Source of the DNA: Rhabditophanes sp. KR3021
Taxonomy: Eukaryota > Nematoda > Chromadorea > Rhabditida > Alloionematidae
Assembly: GCA_963281155.1 (NCBI GenBank)
Contig: CAUJLY010000006.1
Coordinates: forward strand, 7,130,001-7,194,000
Length of the DNA: 64,000 nt
Reading direction: 5' to 3'
Of this stretch, positions 30,312 through 42,402 are shown piece after piece. The notes under the pieces are model-generated. The model had not been told where the DNA came from, made no database searches, and worked only from the letters and a program-made list of their open reading frames with translations. Both the position numbers and the translations under genes were made by a program. Within the stretch, counting starts at the first letter, position 1; each line of letters opens with the position of its first letter.

Positions 30312-32397
30312 ATGTTTGCTAAATGCATATTTCTATTAATCTTTTCCTGGTGTACTTCAACTGCGCAAACCAACTTCAATAAAAATAGTGTTTCTTTTTT
30401 ACCGGCTGGTCATAAGAGATTTGCCAGAACACCAATTAATCAACAAGTCCAAAGTTTAAAAAAACAGCTTAATAATGACCTTCGTGAAATTAGACAAGTT
30501 GTTCATGCTATTAGACCAGAAGTATCTTGTAATTATGCTTTATATCAAGTATGTATGGAACATGTTGCTTGCCGGGAACTTTGGAAAATATTTAGATCTG
30601 CTTGTGTTGTTGATGCTCAAAATCAATGTCAAATGTCAAATAGTCATGTTTGTTGGCAATCTTTTGAAGGTATTAGTTGGACTGGCCTAGGTAATTGCAC
30701 ATGTTACGACAAAAACTCAGACTGCCATTGGATTCGTCTTCAAACTAATTATAATAAATGCATATGTAAGATATTCATATAATTTCCTTTAATTAACTTT
30801 ATTTAGATGAATTGAGTGGGCATCAGGCATATTATTCTCAAGTTGTTTTGACTACAAAATTACCCACTTATCACATACAGCAGCATGATCTAATTAAGGA
30901 AAATACTGCCACTTCAACCACGGTCTATTCAAGATACCCACAGGATTTGGAAAATCATAGAGATTCAACAATGATAGTTAATCAACGTACTCCGACTCAG
31001 CCGACTTATGTTCAAACCAAAAATGTTGTCACAACAAAAGCAGCATATTATAAAGATCCAATAAAACAAAATTTTATTGCCTCTACACTTCCCTCAAGTC
31101 ATTTACAAACTCAAATTCGTGAACCAATTAAAATACAACCTGAGTCTACCAATAAAATTGTTTACTCCAGAAACCAAGAAAACGCTAGATACCAAGAAAA
31201 TTTAAGAGTCCAAGAGATTTTAAGAAACCAAGAAAATTTAAGAGTCCAAGAGAATTTAAGAAACCAAGAAAACGCTAGAAAGCAAGAACATTTAAAAAAT
31301 CAAGAAAACACTAGATACCAAGAGAATCTAAGAAATCAAGAAAATTTAAGATATCAAGAAAATTTGAAAAATGAAGAAAGTTCAAGAAACCAAGAATATT
31401 TAAGAAACCAAGAATATCTAAGAAATCGAGATTACTCAAAAAATGAAGATGTAAGAAAAGGTAATGTAAGAAACAATGACGTAAAAGGGAATAATGTACT
31501 AAAGAGTGATGTAAGAAAAGATTATTCAAGTATAAATCATGCCAGAAACAACTACTTAATCAACCAAAATAAACCACCAAACAAAGTAAATGCTTCTATA
31601 TTCCCAATAATAATGAATGGTCATCAAAATAAGTATAATAACAATGGCAATGCTACAACAACATATGATATAAAGTTAATAGAAACCAAAAATATTGGTA
31701 CGACTACAATGCTATATTTAATAAATAGTGATGCATTGAAAAACAAAAAGAAAATTAACTTAAATAATGGTAATAACAATATTCTAACAACAACGGCTCC
31801 TATCATGAATAAATTTGATGAAAAAAATGTGACTTTAGATAAGAAAGAAAATGATTCTTACTTTACCACTCAATTAAGTCCAATCATTTCAAATAATGAA
31901 ATATTACGTCAAAAATACACTCATGCATTAAAAAATATTCGTGTGAATACTAATATTCTGATTAGTCCGATAAAAAATGCAACTAATTATAATTCGCCGA
32001 GACAAGAAGTGGCAACAATCCCTAAAACCACAACCACGCAAGTTCTTGTTCGAGTAGCTGCCCCATTAAATAATTCAGTAGGTGATTCAGGTCCAGCTCC
32101 AGTTCATGCCTCAATCACTGATTTATTTACTATTTCCAGTAATCAAGACAATGTTACTATTTTTTCAAGTATCGTTCCAAACGAATTATATATGAATGAG
32201 ATTCAGTTGAGGTAGTTACTTACTTTTATTAACTTTTTAACTTTTCATTAATAATTTATAGAAAGCCGGATTTTGTGATTGAAAAAGCGAATACTAATTT
32301 TTCAGTTTCTTCTTTAGCAACAAGCTACGAGAGCAAGTTAAAGATTTACAATTCTATATTTAGTGAAACCAGCGATGGTAAGAGTCTCTTGATTTAA
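30312..32397 (+). CDS. GAS1-like secreted protein with heptad RxQENLR repeats
   Basis: Exons 30312-30765, 30807-32211 and 32262-32397 give 664 aa. After a signal peptide (~20 aa), residues ~75-155 hold a single cysteine-rich domain of the GDNF-receptor/GAS1 type: SCNYALYQVC, ACRELWKIF, CQMSNSHVCW, CTCYDKNSDCHW and YNKC. GAS1 and C. elegans PHG-1 are cell-surface proteins linked to growth arrest and Hedgehog or GDNF signalling. The rest is low complexity: a Thr/Gln-rich stretch, then about fourteen imperfect seven-residue repeats (R-N/Y/V-Q-E-N/Y-L/A-R, DNA 31171-31450), then an Asn/Lys-rich region. The third exon may end at a donor at 32378 instead of the stop at 32397, so the extreme C terminus and any GPI signal are uncertain. 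It neighbours a second GFR-alpha-like gene 1.9 kb downstream. Confidence 0.75.
31171..31450 (+). repeat. 21-bp coding minisatellite (RxQENLR heptads)
   Basis: Imperfect 21 bp units of the type agaaaccaagaaaatttaag repeated about thirteen times within the GAS1-like gene, encoding Arg-Asn-Gln-Glu-Asn-Leu-type heptads. Variants (vqen, yqen, nqey, rdys) mark copy decay towards the 3' end. The frame is kept throughout. Confidence 0.85.
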
Positions 32398-34331
32398 TTA
32401 AGAAATTTAAAAACCTTTTTTGCTTATTTAAATAATTAGGATGTTCATGAGTGCATGCTTAAATATTATTTTCTTAATCCCTTTGAGTGGACTGGCCTCT
32501 TATTAAACTACATTAAGTTTTCACTAAAATAATCGTGGAACTTTGAAAGAAAAATTTTATGTGTCAAGTAATACATTATAAAGACAGGAAGTCAAATGCA
32601 TATGCGTTCATTTCGATTTCAATCGAATTTCTGCTATTTCTTACTTTGATGATGTACTCATCGATGATGTTTTTTAAGTACTGGTATAAAGAAATCTAAG
32701 CAAAGTTCTTCTAAATATTACCCTTCTATAGCCATTTTATTTATTTTCGAAATGACAAACAGCCTGACAAAACTTGCCAACAACTATTCAATATGACTTC
32801 CTGTTTAAAACAAGCTTTGCTTTTTTATATTCTTATCATTTACATTTTCATTCACATTATTCGGCACTTTAATATAAACCATATCTATTGTTAGGTTAGT
32901 TTTGTCCATTTTTGTTAGTTTTCCGAATAGTACTAATTCAGAAGACAGACGCTGCCCATAACTACACTTTCGACCATTGTTGTTTCTTATTAACTTTTGA
33001 TAGGGTCAAATTTATAATTTAATTTAATATAAATTTAATATATGCAATATATGTGCAAAAGGCTACGTCTTCAATTCGTATAATTCATATACATATATAT
33101 TAAAAATTATATTAAAAGAAAGGAAGGAAGGCGTAGTATATGATAAATATACAAATATCTATATAAGCATATAGATTATGTAAGAATTATAATCGTTTGG
33201 CAATCATGGCAAATTAAATTTTATTACACCCTATGGAATGATATTATTTCAAAATGGTTCAATTTAGAACGCACCAACGTCCTCAAGACCTTTTTTATTT
33301 CACTTTGTCTTCGCATAATCATTCCTATAGCTAGTACACTTTGTTTGTTTGTCATCACGAAAATAACTCAAAGATATAAAATTTCAACATTGTACTCAGG
33401 TAATTAGAAAAATATTGAAAAGCTTTTAACTAAATACACATTACCTAAATATGGAATTTTGTGTGATATGAAATTATGTATAATATAACATTTCGCTTGA
33501 TATAAACTCTTGTTTGATATGGAATTTTGTGTGGCATAAAATTCTGTTGGGCCAGATGTAGAATTCTGTGAGGTCTTGTGCCTTAGGTTTAATGTACTCA
33601 GATATATTTAATGACATTGCTAACATTAAAGTATGTTGTATATTTTTAAAAACATAATTAAATTTACGCTAAGGTGTCGCGCTTAATTAGTTAATTAATT
33701 TTAATAACCACTTAAAATTAATTATATTGCACAACTTTGATTAGAACTTGGCAAAAAGGAACAAATTGTAGAATAGTTAAGAGTGGATATATAGTATATA
33801 CGGCTTTTGGCAAATAAACGCAAAAATATATGGGCATTGCTGTTTCACAGTTCTCAGCCATGTACACTCTTTCTCCTTCCCTATCAAATAGTCTTAGGGT
33901 AAATGAAAAATGAGTCAAATTGTGACTTATTTTAAGCTTACAATGGCTTCTATTACTTCATTCTTACTTTCCTTACTTTTTTCAAAGTACAAAATTTAAA
34001 TATTGTTAACCCAAAAAACTTTTGCATACATTTTCTAATTTTGTTTGCCATTATTATTTCTTTTAATAGGTTCAAATCCATGCTCCCATTCAAAAACTCA
34101 CACTATAATTTTGATGCTCACATTCAAAAATTCATCCTACAATTCCAGTACTCATATTTATATTCACGCTCACACTCATATATTCAAATAATACTTGTCA
34201 TATCATTATTACAGCTATTTGATCAAATCATATCAATTTACAAATTATAAAATTTGTATTCAGTATGTCTTCAAGTGGAGCTAGTTCCATTGGCTCTCCG
34301 AAATATTGATATCATCTTACATATATGCGCC
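32398..34331. other. Intergenic, 1.9 kb, no gene seen
   Basis: AT-rich spacer between the two GAS1/GFR-alpha-like genes. Open frames at about 33718-33918 (-) and 34041-34250 (+) have no domain. A possible final exon of the upstream gene could begin after an AG at about 32439, but it does not keep frame. Confidence 0.5.
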
Positions 34332-36627
34332 ATGAGAACGCTTCTAAACGTATTTATATGGTTTTCTTTTGCTCAATCAAATTCAGCTCCATTTTTCTTT
34401 AATAATGACTTTTATCGTAAGTAACTTGATATTGTGATGTATATGTGTCTATATGTGTATGTGCCTTTTGGTAATTAGTTTAAAATTAGTAAAAACAGAA
34501 ATGTAATATTTCACAATAACAATTCCTTAAATTCTTTTTGTTTGTATCGAGACAATACAAATTTATAAACAACAAAAACAATTTTTGGCAAAAGTTTGAG
34601 TATAATAAAAATGACACAACACTTCTTATCTTTTGAAGGATTGTATATAAGTCTCTTTTTTATATATCTTAAACATGGTAATCCCAATGCAAATTGTACT
34701 TCAAATATTACAAGAAGTGTACGTTTTCATAATATACATGTTTGGTGTGATTTCAGAAAGTAGTTGTCAAAAAGCATTTGCGATATGCGGTCAGAATGAA
34801 ACCTGCCAGTGGCTTTTAAGTGCCCTTCAAATGAAATGTGGACCAGTTAATGGGCTCGATCAATGTGATAAAGAACAGTGTGCTAAGGTTGGAATAATAA
34901 TCATATCATTATCTTATCACATACTTTTAGGCACTCAAAAGTTTCGCCGAATCATCTTACCGCAAAATTGCGGAGGCTGTAATGTTTTGCCAATGCGCAC
35001 CCCATGATAAAGAATGCGTGAAGTTGCAAGTAAGTTTTTTATAAATATGTTAAATATGCAAAAGTATATATTTAAACGTAAATAGACATGTTTAATTACA
35101 AAATTTAAATGACTTTTAGCAATGGATGTATCCTCAATGTCTATATGCTATCAAGAGCAGTAGTGGTGTATCCTTGCCCAACTGTAAAACCGTTGTTTCT
35201 GCCTGTCAAAAAGAAAGAGTTTGCAAACATTTGTCAAAAAGTTACTTCCATAGTTGCTCTGTTTCAAATGGAAAATGTAATGCTGGTACACATCAAATGA
35301 ATGGTTGTCGACAAGCTGTTATCAAACTAAGAGGTTCGGCTATTGATACGCTATGTGATTGTGATGAGGGAGATGGGAAATGCTGGGTACATCGAGTTCA
35401 GCTTATTCCCTTAAACCCATGTCTACATCGGGCGCGAGAAGAGTATAATTCGAAAAATTATATGAACAATATCGCAAACTCATCTTTACTCCCTGACTTG
35501 ATGTATTCCAAATCTAAGCAATTGTCTAAAGATTCAAAACATTCTACCCCCGAAGACAAACTTCTATCAAATCAAACACATATTAATACAATATATTCCG
35601 CAAACGATACATTCTTAACATTGCAAACATTAAATCAAACTTCAAATGATTATGTATTTAACAATTCGTTACCCACAGACGCCTACCAAACTCAGCAACC
35701 CCCACCAAAGGAAGAAGGTTGTAAGATGAGAAATTTTAATGGTGATTGGATTGATAACTTTAAAGGATCCATTATTAGATCATACACTGATTGGATAGGA
35801 CGATGTTCGAATTGGTGCGAATGCCATGGGAATGATACAATGACATGCCATGAACTTCCATGTATACCTGATGGAACGTGTAAACATGAAGAGAATATTT
35901 TGAGTTTTGGTGAAAAAATATACTTAGAAGGAAGAGGTGCATGTACATGTCATTCGGGGGCATTTATCTGCGATACACCTTTAGCTATAGATCGGAAACT
36001 TCCTCCTGGCTTATACATTTTAGCTGGCTATTCAAAAGATGAGCTCAAAATGTTCAAAGAGCAAATCCCATTAGAAATCCTGGAGCGTTCAGGGCTTGTT
36101 AGTCACAACAATGACTTAGCAGCGGATATAGCGAGTAGACTTCAATTTGCTTTAGAGAGAGTTATGCCTGAGGTAAATTTACATCTTAAATTCGCAATTA
36201 TATTTTATGCATTACATTTTATATATTAAACTTGTAATTTAATTTAACCCTACTGAATTTTATATTTCAGAATACTTTATGTCGTATCGTGTTGGTTGAC
36301 GAATTTCCAACTGAGAACATAGTGGTGTATCAGCTTCAATGGCATGGAGTTGATAAATATGGGAATGATAGTATCTCCAAGTGGCACGTGGGGAAATTAG
36401 AAAAACAATGTTCATCTTATGTTGTGCAAGTTTCCCGAAATTATGTATTAAACAAAGCTGAAAGATATCAATTAGTCTTGTCTTCAGTCAAACAGATACG
36501 AGTAATTGATTTACTTGATGAATTGCCACCTATTATCGCCGGAAAAAGCCCTCAAGCCACGATTAGTATATGGTTTTCGATTGTGTCAATATTTATCCTT
36601 TTCAATTTACATGAATACTTGCCTTGA
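34332..36627 (+). CDS. GFR-alpha/GAS1-like cysteine-rich surface protein
   Basis: Exons 34332-34416, 34757-34887, 34931-35029, 35120-36172 and 36271-36627 encode 574 aa. The first exon supplies a signal peptide (LLNVFIWFSFAQSNSA). Two GDNF-receptor-type repeats follow: SCQKAFAICGQNETCQW through QCAPHDKECVKLQ and YPQC, then CKTVVSACQKERVC through LCDCDEGDGKCW and LNPC. After an Asn/Ser-rich linker there is another cysteine-rich module (CKMRNFNGDW, CSNWCECHG, CHELPC, CTCHSGAFIC) and a cysteine-poor C-terminal domain. The last residues (ISIWFSIVSIFILFNLH) are hydrophobic and could be a GPI signal. Intron 1 is 340 bp; an alternative start at 34675 would read into exon 2 with a different hydrophobic leader. 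The protein is probably a co-receptor-like molecule; its ligand is unknown. Confidence 0.8.
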
Positions 36628-37152
36628 ATTTAGTCGTGCATCATCAATGCTCAAAATATGTGGTTTTTCCAACTCACTTATTAATACTGTTCGTGACTTT
36701 ATAGTTGAATTAGGTCTTTTTTAATTATTTAAATTTTACATAGTCGATATTATAGATGTTATAATATATAATGATAGTTTTAAAGATTTTCTCGAATATG
36801 TGTCAGCTTTAAATTGATTATTATCACAATTGGGGTGTCTTTCAAAAATATATGATTCTTTTATGTCAAAAAATAAAAAAATTATTGTAAACTTTTAAGA
36901 TATAATTTTAGTCTATTTCATATTCTTCGCAAAGAATCACATTTTTACTAGTTTATCTGGTTATATGTTGTGCTTTACTTAAATATCAAAAAATCGTTAT
37001 ACAAAGTATTTGTATTTATCATCATCTCGCTTACTGATCAAAGAAGGGTAGCAGTCAAAGAGAACAAAATCTTGTCATAATAAAATATATTTTCGATTTG
37101 AGTATAATCTAAGTATACCTAAATTTGTAATAGACAAAGCTACACTCATCCG
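36628..37152. other. Intergenic, no gene seen
   Basis: The 3' flank of the GFR-alpha-like gene and upstream region of a small membrane-protein gene. No feature recognised. Confidence 0.5.
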
Positions 37153-37422
37153 ATGGAAACTTCCCAAATAATTTTTGCTGAACAACAGCACATCTTTTTG
37201 GTGCTTATTACATTAATTTTGTTTGGATTAATAGGCTGTTCGCTTGTAAATTATTTGCAGAATCATTTCAAACAAAAAGAATACAGGTCATCTCCAGGTA
37301 ACTTTTGTTTAAGTCTCATTTAATTTTAAATTTTAGCTCCATTAATTGTGCAATTACCAAACGATCATCAATTTTTCAGCATTGGACCATTGGACGACAA
37401 ATATGATATCGCGTGGCAGTAG
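37153..37422 (+). CDS. Very small one-pass membrane protein, unknown
   Basis: Two exons, 37153-37297 and 37337-37422, joined in phase 1 across a 39 bp intron, encode 76 aa. Residues ~14-34 form one strong hydrophobic helix (IFLVLITLILFGLIGCSLV) followed by a basic stretch (NHFKQKEYR), so the C-terminal tail (QFFSIGPLDDKYDIAWQ) is probably cytosolic. There is no cleavable-looking signal. Support comes from the clean GT-AG intron with conserved phase and from a stop placed right after the acidic/aromatic tail; no homologue is recognised. It lies between the GFR-alpha-like gene and MED7 (convergent with MED7). Confidence 0.6.
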
Positions 37423-37628
37423 ATGATCTCTATATTTTGTTTAAAGTTTATATGATTATTTATTTTAAAAAGTACAACGAATTGAATAAAGAGTTTATTT
37501 ACATTCGTGTTTATCAACTTTTCACAAATAATATTACGGTGAAATAAATTCATAATAAGGTCATGGTTATAGTGATAGTTTCATTGATTATAGTCATAGT
37601 TGTATTGCCTATGATTGTTAAAATGGAT

Positions 37629-38395
37629 TTAAAGGATCTTAAATCCTTCTTTTGTTAGCATTCTGATTTGTTCTTTTAGAATCCATGCGTTTTGAGCATC
37701 ATTTTTTAAAGGTCCTTTATATCCCTTGAATAATTCACAACCAAGTCTTTTGTGTTCAGCTTCTTCGTCGATTGGCTTTTCATTTTCCTCAGCGATTTCG
37801 TTTAAAGCATTAAGTTTTCTTAAACCATCATTAACTGCATCAAGAGCATAAAGCCTTCCATATTCAGTGTGGCGATTTAAGGTATATACTTCGCACTAAA
37901 AATATCAGTTTTGTCATGATAATTAAATGGAAAATTCACCTCAAGATCCTCAATTTGGTCAATTGCAGTAGCAATTACAACATCATTAGCTTGAATTCGG
38001 CGCAATTTGTTAAGTATAAAATGGAAATTAATAAACAATGATTTCAACAAAAGAACTTTTTCAGCTCTTTTTGGATTAAGTGGAGATATAATGAGCATGT
38101 CAACTAAGTCTAAATACACTCCGATAATAGCATCATTTATCTTTTTCAATTCTTCCTTGTAATCATTTCCAAGATCATACAATCGTTCAATACCTAATTC
38201 TTCAAGCGTTAAGTCCCCAATATTAGTCCAGTCAACGGTTTCTCCGAAGACGTTGTATTTGTCTGGTACTGGCGGGGGCTTAGGAGTTATTCCAGCTTCA
38301 ACTCTTTTAGTAAGGAATTTTTTGTAATAGGCTGGTGGCAATGGAAAAGGTGAATTAACCTGATCTGAATCGCTTTTCTTAGAATTGTCGGCCAT
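37629..38395 (-). CDS. mdt-7: Mediator complex subunit 7 (MED7)
   Basis: Subunit of the middle module of Mediator, the nuclear co-activator that links transcription factors to RNA polymerase II; MED7 pairs with MED21 and MED31. Two exons, 38395-37940 and 37895-37629, phase 0, 44 bp intron, encode 240 aa (human MED7 is 233). The N-terminal signature PFPLPPAYYKKF near residue 16 is the MED31-binding proline-rich segment of the family, and the central region (LKSLFINFHFILNKLRRIQA) matches the conserved helical core. The second exon supplies the C-terminal helix. No lesion seen. In C. elegans the gene is also called let-49. Confidence 0.88.
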
Positions 38396-39970
38396 CTTTG
38401 GTTTTAGTGAATGAGTTTAAATAGTTATATCAATATATAGTAAAAAATGCTGTAAACGACAGACAAACAGTCTTCCGTGTAAGAAATTCGTTTTATAGGC
38501 AAACATTTCGATACGCAAGTAAAGTTTCAATAATAAATAAATGACAATTAACATAATCTTTCATCAAAAACTACATTTTTAGGTTTGGTTTAGGTATGCT
38601 AATATTAACCAAGAATATTTAATTATTTATGTGCTAGATATGTCACAATTAAACACAATGATTTTAATTTCTTTCAAAGAAACTATGAAACGAATAAAGA
38701 ACAAAAAAATGTGAAGGCATTTTACACATTTTATGACTTTAAAAGAAAGTCTCAATTGTCTCCATTCTCAGCAGCTTATCACAGAAATTTTTGTATTCAT
38801 TAAATATGATTAGCTTTTGGTGTATTAACAGTTCTTTTTTGAGAAATTGGATGCCAAATCTATTTCCCGCAAAATGAATATGACATATAAAAATTCAAAT
38901 ATGAATTATATTGTTTTATTCTGATGTTACCACACTAAAAGAATTATGCAAATGATTTTTTACAATAGTAAATAAATTATTGTATAATCAAGGATATGTT
39001 TTAACTATTTAGTTATGGCATATTTTGAAATAAAAAGTAAGTTTTACATATATTCGTACTTTTTTATATTCTTATATCTTCAAATAAGCAAAAAAAATTC
39101 ACCACCTACTGAGATATATTTTCCCAAAAATATCAATATGTTTGGCATTTGATATGTAATCAACTGAATTTTTGTAAAAATATTATGTCAGTTAACAGTG
39201 CTATTAAAAAGATTAAAAGGTAAAAATAATTATAAAGAAACTATTTTTGCACATATTTAAAATAATGATGGATAATATGCATTCGATAATGTGTTGGAGT
39301 CCGAATATACACATTAACACCACAAAGTGATAATTATATTATAATTCAAAGCTATTTAGATATATTTAGCAAAAAAATGATATTTCCACAATGTATAAGT
39401 GCATTTTTGATGCCAAAATATATGAAATAGATCCTAAGTTCAAAGAAAAATCGCAAACAAGGGATTGTATTTGGTTACTTTATCAAATTGATAATTGGAT
39501 AATATGAACAGGTATACATTGTAAAAATTTGATCATGGACACATTTTCCCTTTTCATTCAAAACAATTAATTTACTTATTTTATATACTGGATAAAATTA
39601 CAAAGAAAATATTCCAAGAAGCTGATTTTTACATTACCTTATTTTTGCTTTGCCAGTATAATCAGCTAATGAATAATTATTATTCATTTTTTAGGCTCAT
39701 CCTTAAAATTGATGATAAAAATAATTATCACTTTTAGTTGATAACGATAATGACTTTAATAGCCATGTTACATATAAATAATCGAGTATTTTAACTTTCA
39801 TTCTATCTAAGGTATATCTTAGTTGGAACCAACAAATTTTTTGTAAAAAATTATAAATAAATAGTAGTAGATACTGATATAATACTATATAAATTAGTAT
39901 CATGTAATTGTTATTATTCATTAGCGCGCTTTACATATTTTTTAATAAATTTTCTAAACGACTTTTTAGG
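38396..39970. other. Intergenic, 1.6 kb, no gene seen
   Basis: Divergent spacer between MED7 (-) and a small acidic protein gene (+). Very AT-rich; the open frame at 39703-39921 (-) looks random. Confidence 0.5.
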
Positions 39971-40282
39971 ATGTATCTGAATACTGACATTGAAACTGAC
40001 GATTACAAAGATCGTTATGTGGACCGAGATATTATATTCACTGACGACGAAAATGCACATAATGTTCCCGACATGACAGTTGATGAACTGTCATTTATGT
40101 TTAATGATGAACCTGACCCTACCTGTAGCAATTATCGGCTAATTGGGTACTATGCCGACTCAAACCGTGAAGGGAGGGCTACAGCTCTCAGGAACCATCT
40201 GACGCACGTCAAACCTGGCGACCTAAGGATTAATCTCGCAATAACAGAAAAGATAGAGTTTACCCTCAAATATTTTTATTGA
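39971..40282 (+). CDS. Small acidic protein, unknown
   Basis: Single open frame of 103 aa from an ATG that directly follows an acceptor (ctttttag|g). The first half is acidic (ETDDYKDRYVDRD, FTDDENAH, DELSFMFNDEPDP) and the second half basic and polar (NREGRATALRNHL, KPGDLRINLAITEK). There is no signal peptide or membrane span, and no family is recognised. Its base composition is visibly richer in G+C than the flanking 1.5 kb, which supports coding. The frame is also open upstream (39908-39970), but that part translates to a hydrophobic stretch that is probably outron or intron. Confidence 0.55.
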   Translation: MYLNTDIETDDYKDRYVDRDIIFTDDENAHNVPDMTVDELSFMFNDEPDPTCSNYRLIGYYADSNREGRATALRNHLTHVKPGDLRINLAITEKIEFTLKYFY

Positions 40283-40929
40283 ATGCAGTTTTTTTAACCA
40301 TTAATTCAATAATTCATTATATAATTGCTATAAATGATCAATAAAGGATGACAAGCATCCTTTTGAGAGAACCTTTTCGATTTACTTTTTCATTATTATT
40401 ATTTTAAGAATAAATACCATCAATTTATTTGTGTATTTATTGCAATAATAAAATGATTTCTTCGTTGAATAAACTGTTTTTAAGTTATTTGAATCGTCAT
40501 TATATAATTTCTTTCCAAAGCACCCCACTTAAAGCTTTGAGTACTATGTCAGAATCATATTATCATTTTGTAACCCTATTGCGGTCGGTCAATAAAAATA
40601 AGATTATTATAAAGATGACATCCTAGCATCTAAAAATGATTGACAGATACTTTTTTATCTTATGAGTCACGATAATATTTTTTGTAAAAAATCACTAATT
40701 TTTAATATGATTGAATTGTTTGATAGCCTACAATCTATAGATTAAATACAGTTAGGTAAGAAATATTACAGGTTAAAGTAAGGAACTTGATAAAAACCGT
40801 TAGCATGCAATTTATTTGTGGCCAATAATTTGATTATGTTACTTTAGATAATAATTTTGTATACAAATATTATGAAAATAAATGGGGACGTATAATAAAA
40901 CGATTTTTTAACCAAATAATGAAATTCGT
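40283..40929. other. Intergenic, no gene seen
   Basis: Convergent spacer between the small acidic protein (+) and the kelch-like gene (-). It contains AT-rich 3' flanks only; the open frame at 40429-40626 is not supported. Confidence 0.5.
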
Positions 40930-42402
40930 TTATTGGAGACAGCAATCCTTTTTCTTTTCTTGTTGAGGGTAATGAGCATACATACCATCATTTGATTGTG
41001 GTGGTTGCCCATAATTCTGTGGTTGGCCATAATTTTGTGGTTGGGAGCTTCCTCCATGGTTTCCATAATTACTACCATCAGATTGTGATGGATAGTTTTG
41101 AGGTTGTGGAGCAGATGACCCCCCTGCTGGGTATGGAGCAGATGATCCTCCAGATGGGTAAGGGGCAGATGACCCACCTGATGGATATGGGGCATCTGAT
41201 TGACCAGGATATGGTGGAACAACATTTGATGGATAAGGATCATTGTGTGATGGGTAAGCATTGGCGTTAGATGATTGCTCGTATGGTGGTGGAGCTAAAG
41301 TGCTGAATCCAGCAACTTTCAGAATACGGACATGAGTACCTTCATCGGCCATGCCTGGTAAAGGTTGGTCGAAATCTCCCCAAACATAAGTATTGCCAGA
41401 GTTTGCAGTGGTAATTCTTGGTTCAATCAAGGGAACGGGCATGGTGGCTGGAATTTGCTTCCATCCAAAGTTGTTAAGCTCCAAAGCCCAGAAATCAACA
41501 AGTCTGTTGACGTTACCATCACCATAATCCACTTCACCTCCTCCGAGAAGGATAAATCCTGCAATTGAATCAATGCCCGCTTCTCTTCTTGGTGGTGGCA
41601 TTCCTCTTTGTGGGTCTTGTTGACAGTATTGAGTGTTGATTGGCCCTCTCGTTTCCAAGTCAACAACATGAATTCTACTCCAGTCGAGATGACCGTCTGG
41701 GGAGGAAGACATGAAATGAACTTTCCCGCGACTGATAAATCCATCATAAAAAGCACTAAGATCCCCTCCATCTATTGAGAAACGATCAGTAGCTTCCATA
41801 GCTTCTTTACCGCCAACATTGATTCTGTCGAAACGAAGACCAGGTCCATGGACTACGACAACTTCTGGTTTGTCTTCTCTGCAAGAGATGATGAATTCCG
41901 AATTGGTCATGATTGGTTGATGAAGCATAGGAATCGGGTTTCCTTGAATTGACATGCCATCGGCAGAAAGATAAATCTTGTGCAAGTGAATGTAGAAGTT
42001 ATTGTACTCTTCCGTTTCAGTAACAATGATAAGAGAAGTCCCGCCATATGGTGATTGTTCTTTAAGAGCAAAGATCATCTTAGCCAAACCTGCAAAAAAT
42101 ACGTAAACATGTTGATATTTTTAATGAAAATACTTACCATTTATATAAAATGGAATTTCCCCAATAAAAACGCTGCGAAGGGTATCAAAAACGACGAGAC
42201 AATTTTGAGAAGCCTTGCATCCTCCAGTAGTCTCACATCTTTCATCTCCTTGAACGTCGTACAAGAAGTACATTTTGGAGGTATCGACAGATTCTTGGAC
42301 ATCTTGGAAGCAAGCCATTCTCCATTTTCCGAATCTAGCATCCAAGGGATCAGCTGGCTTCCCCCAAGGTAGAGTAATATCTTGAACCTGAATTTGGCTC
42401 AT
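40930..42402 (-). CDS. Kelch-like protein with PY-rich tail and CaaX box
   Basis: Two exons, 42402-42138 and 42089-40930, phase 1, encode 474 aa. The first ~370 residues are a globular beta-rich region with kelch-like strands ([24 protein letters not shown] ending [13 protein letters not shown]). No signal peptide or membrane span is present, so it is probably cytosolic. The last ~110 residues are low complexity: APPPYEQ, repeated SAPYPSGG units (DNA about 41100-41200), then Gln/Asn/Gly-rich PQNYGQ repeats. The extreme C terminus KKKDCCLQ is a polybasic CaaX box (C-C-L-Q), the pattern for farnesylation by protein farnesyltransferase, so membrane attachment is likely. APPPYEQ could bind WW domains. 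I do not recognise a named orthologue. Confidence 0.78.

Noticed and set aside
34060..34090. A tRNA gene suggested by ggttcaaatcc, close to the T-loop consensus.
   Set aside because: No A-box or acceptor stem pairs were found upstream at the right spacing.
34675..34756. A separate first exon for the GFR-alpha-like gene starting at 34675.
   Set aside because: The exon at 34332-34416 gives a better signal peptide and exact phase; the alternative is mentioned in the gene entry but not listed.
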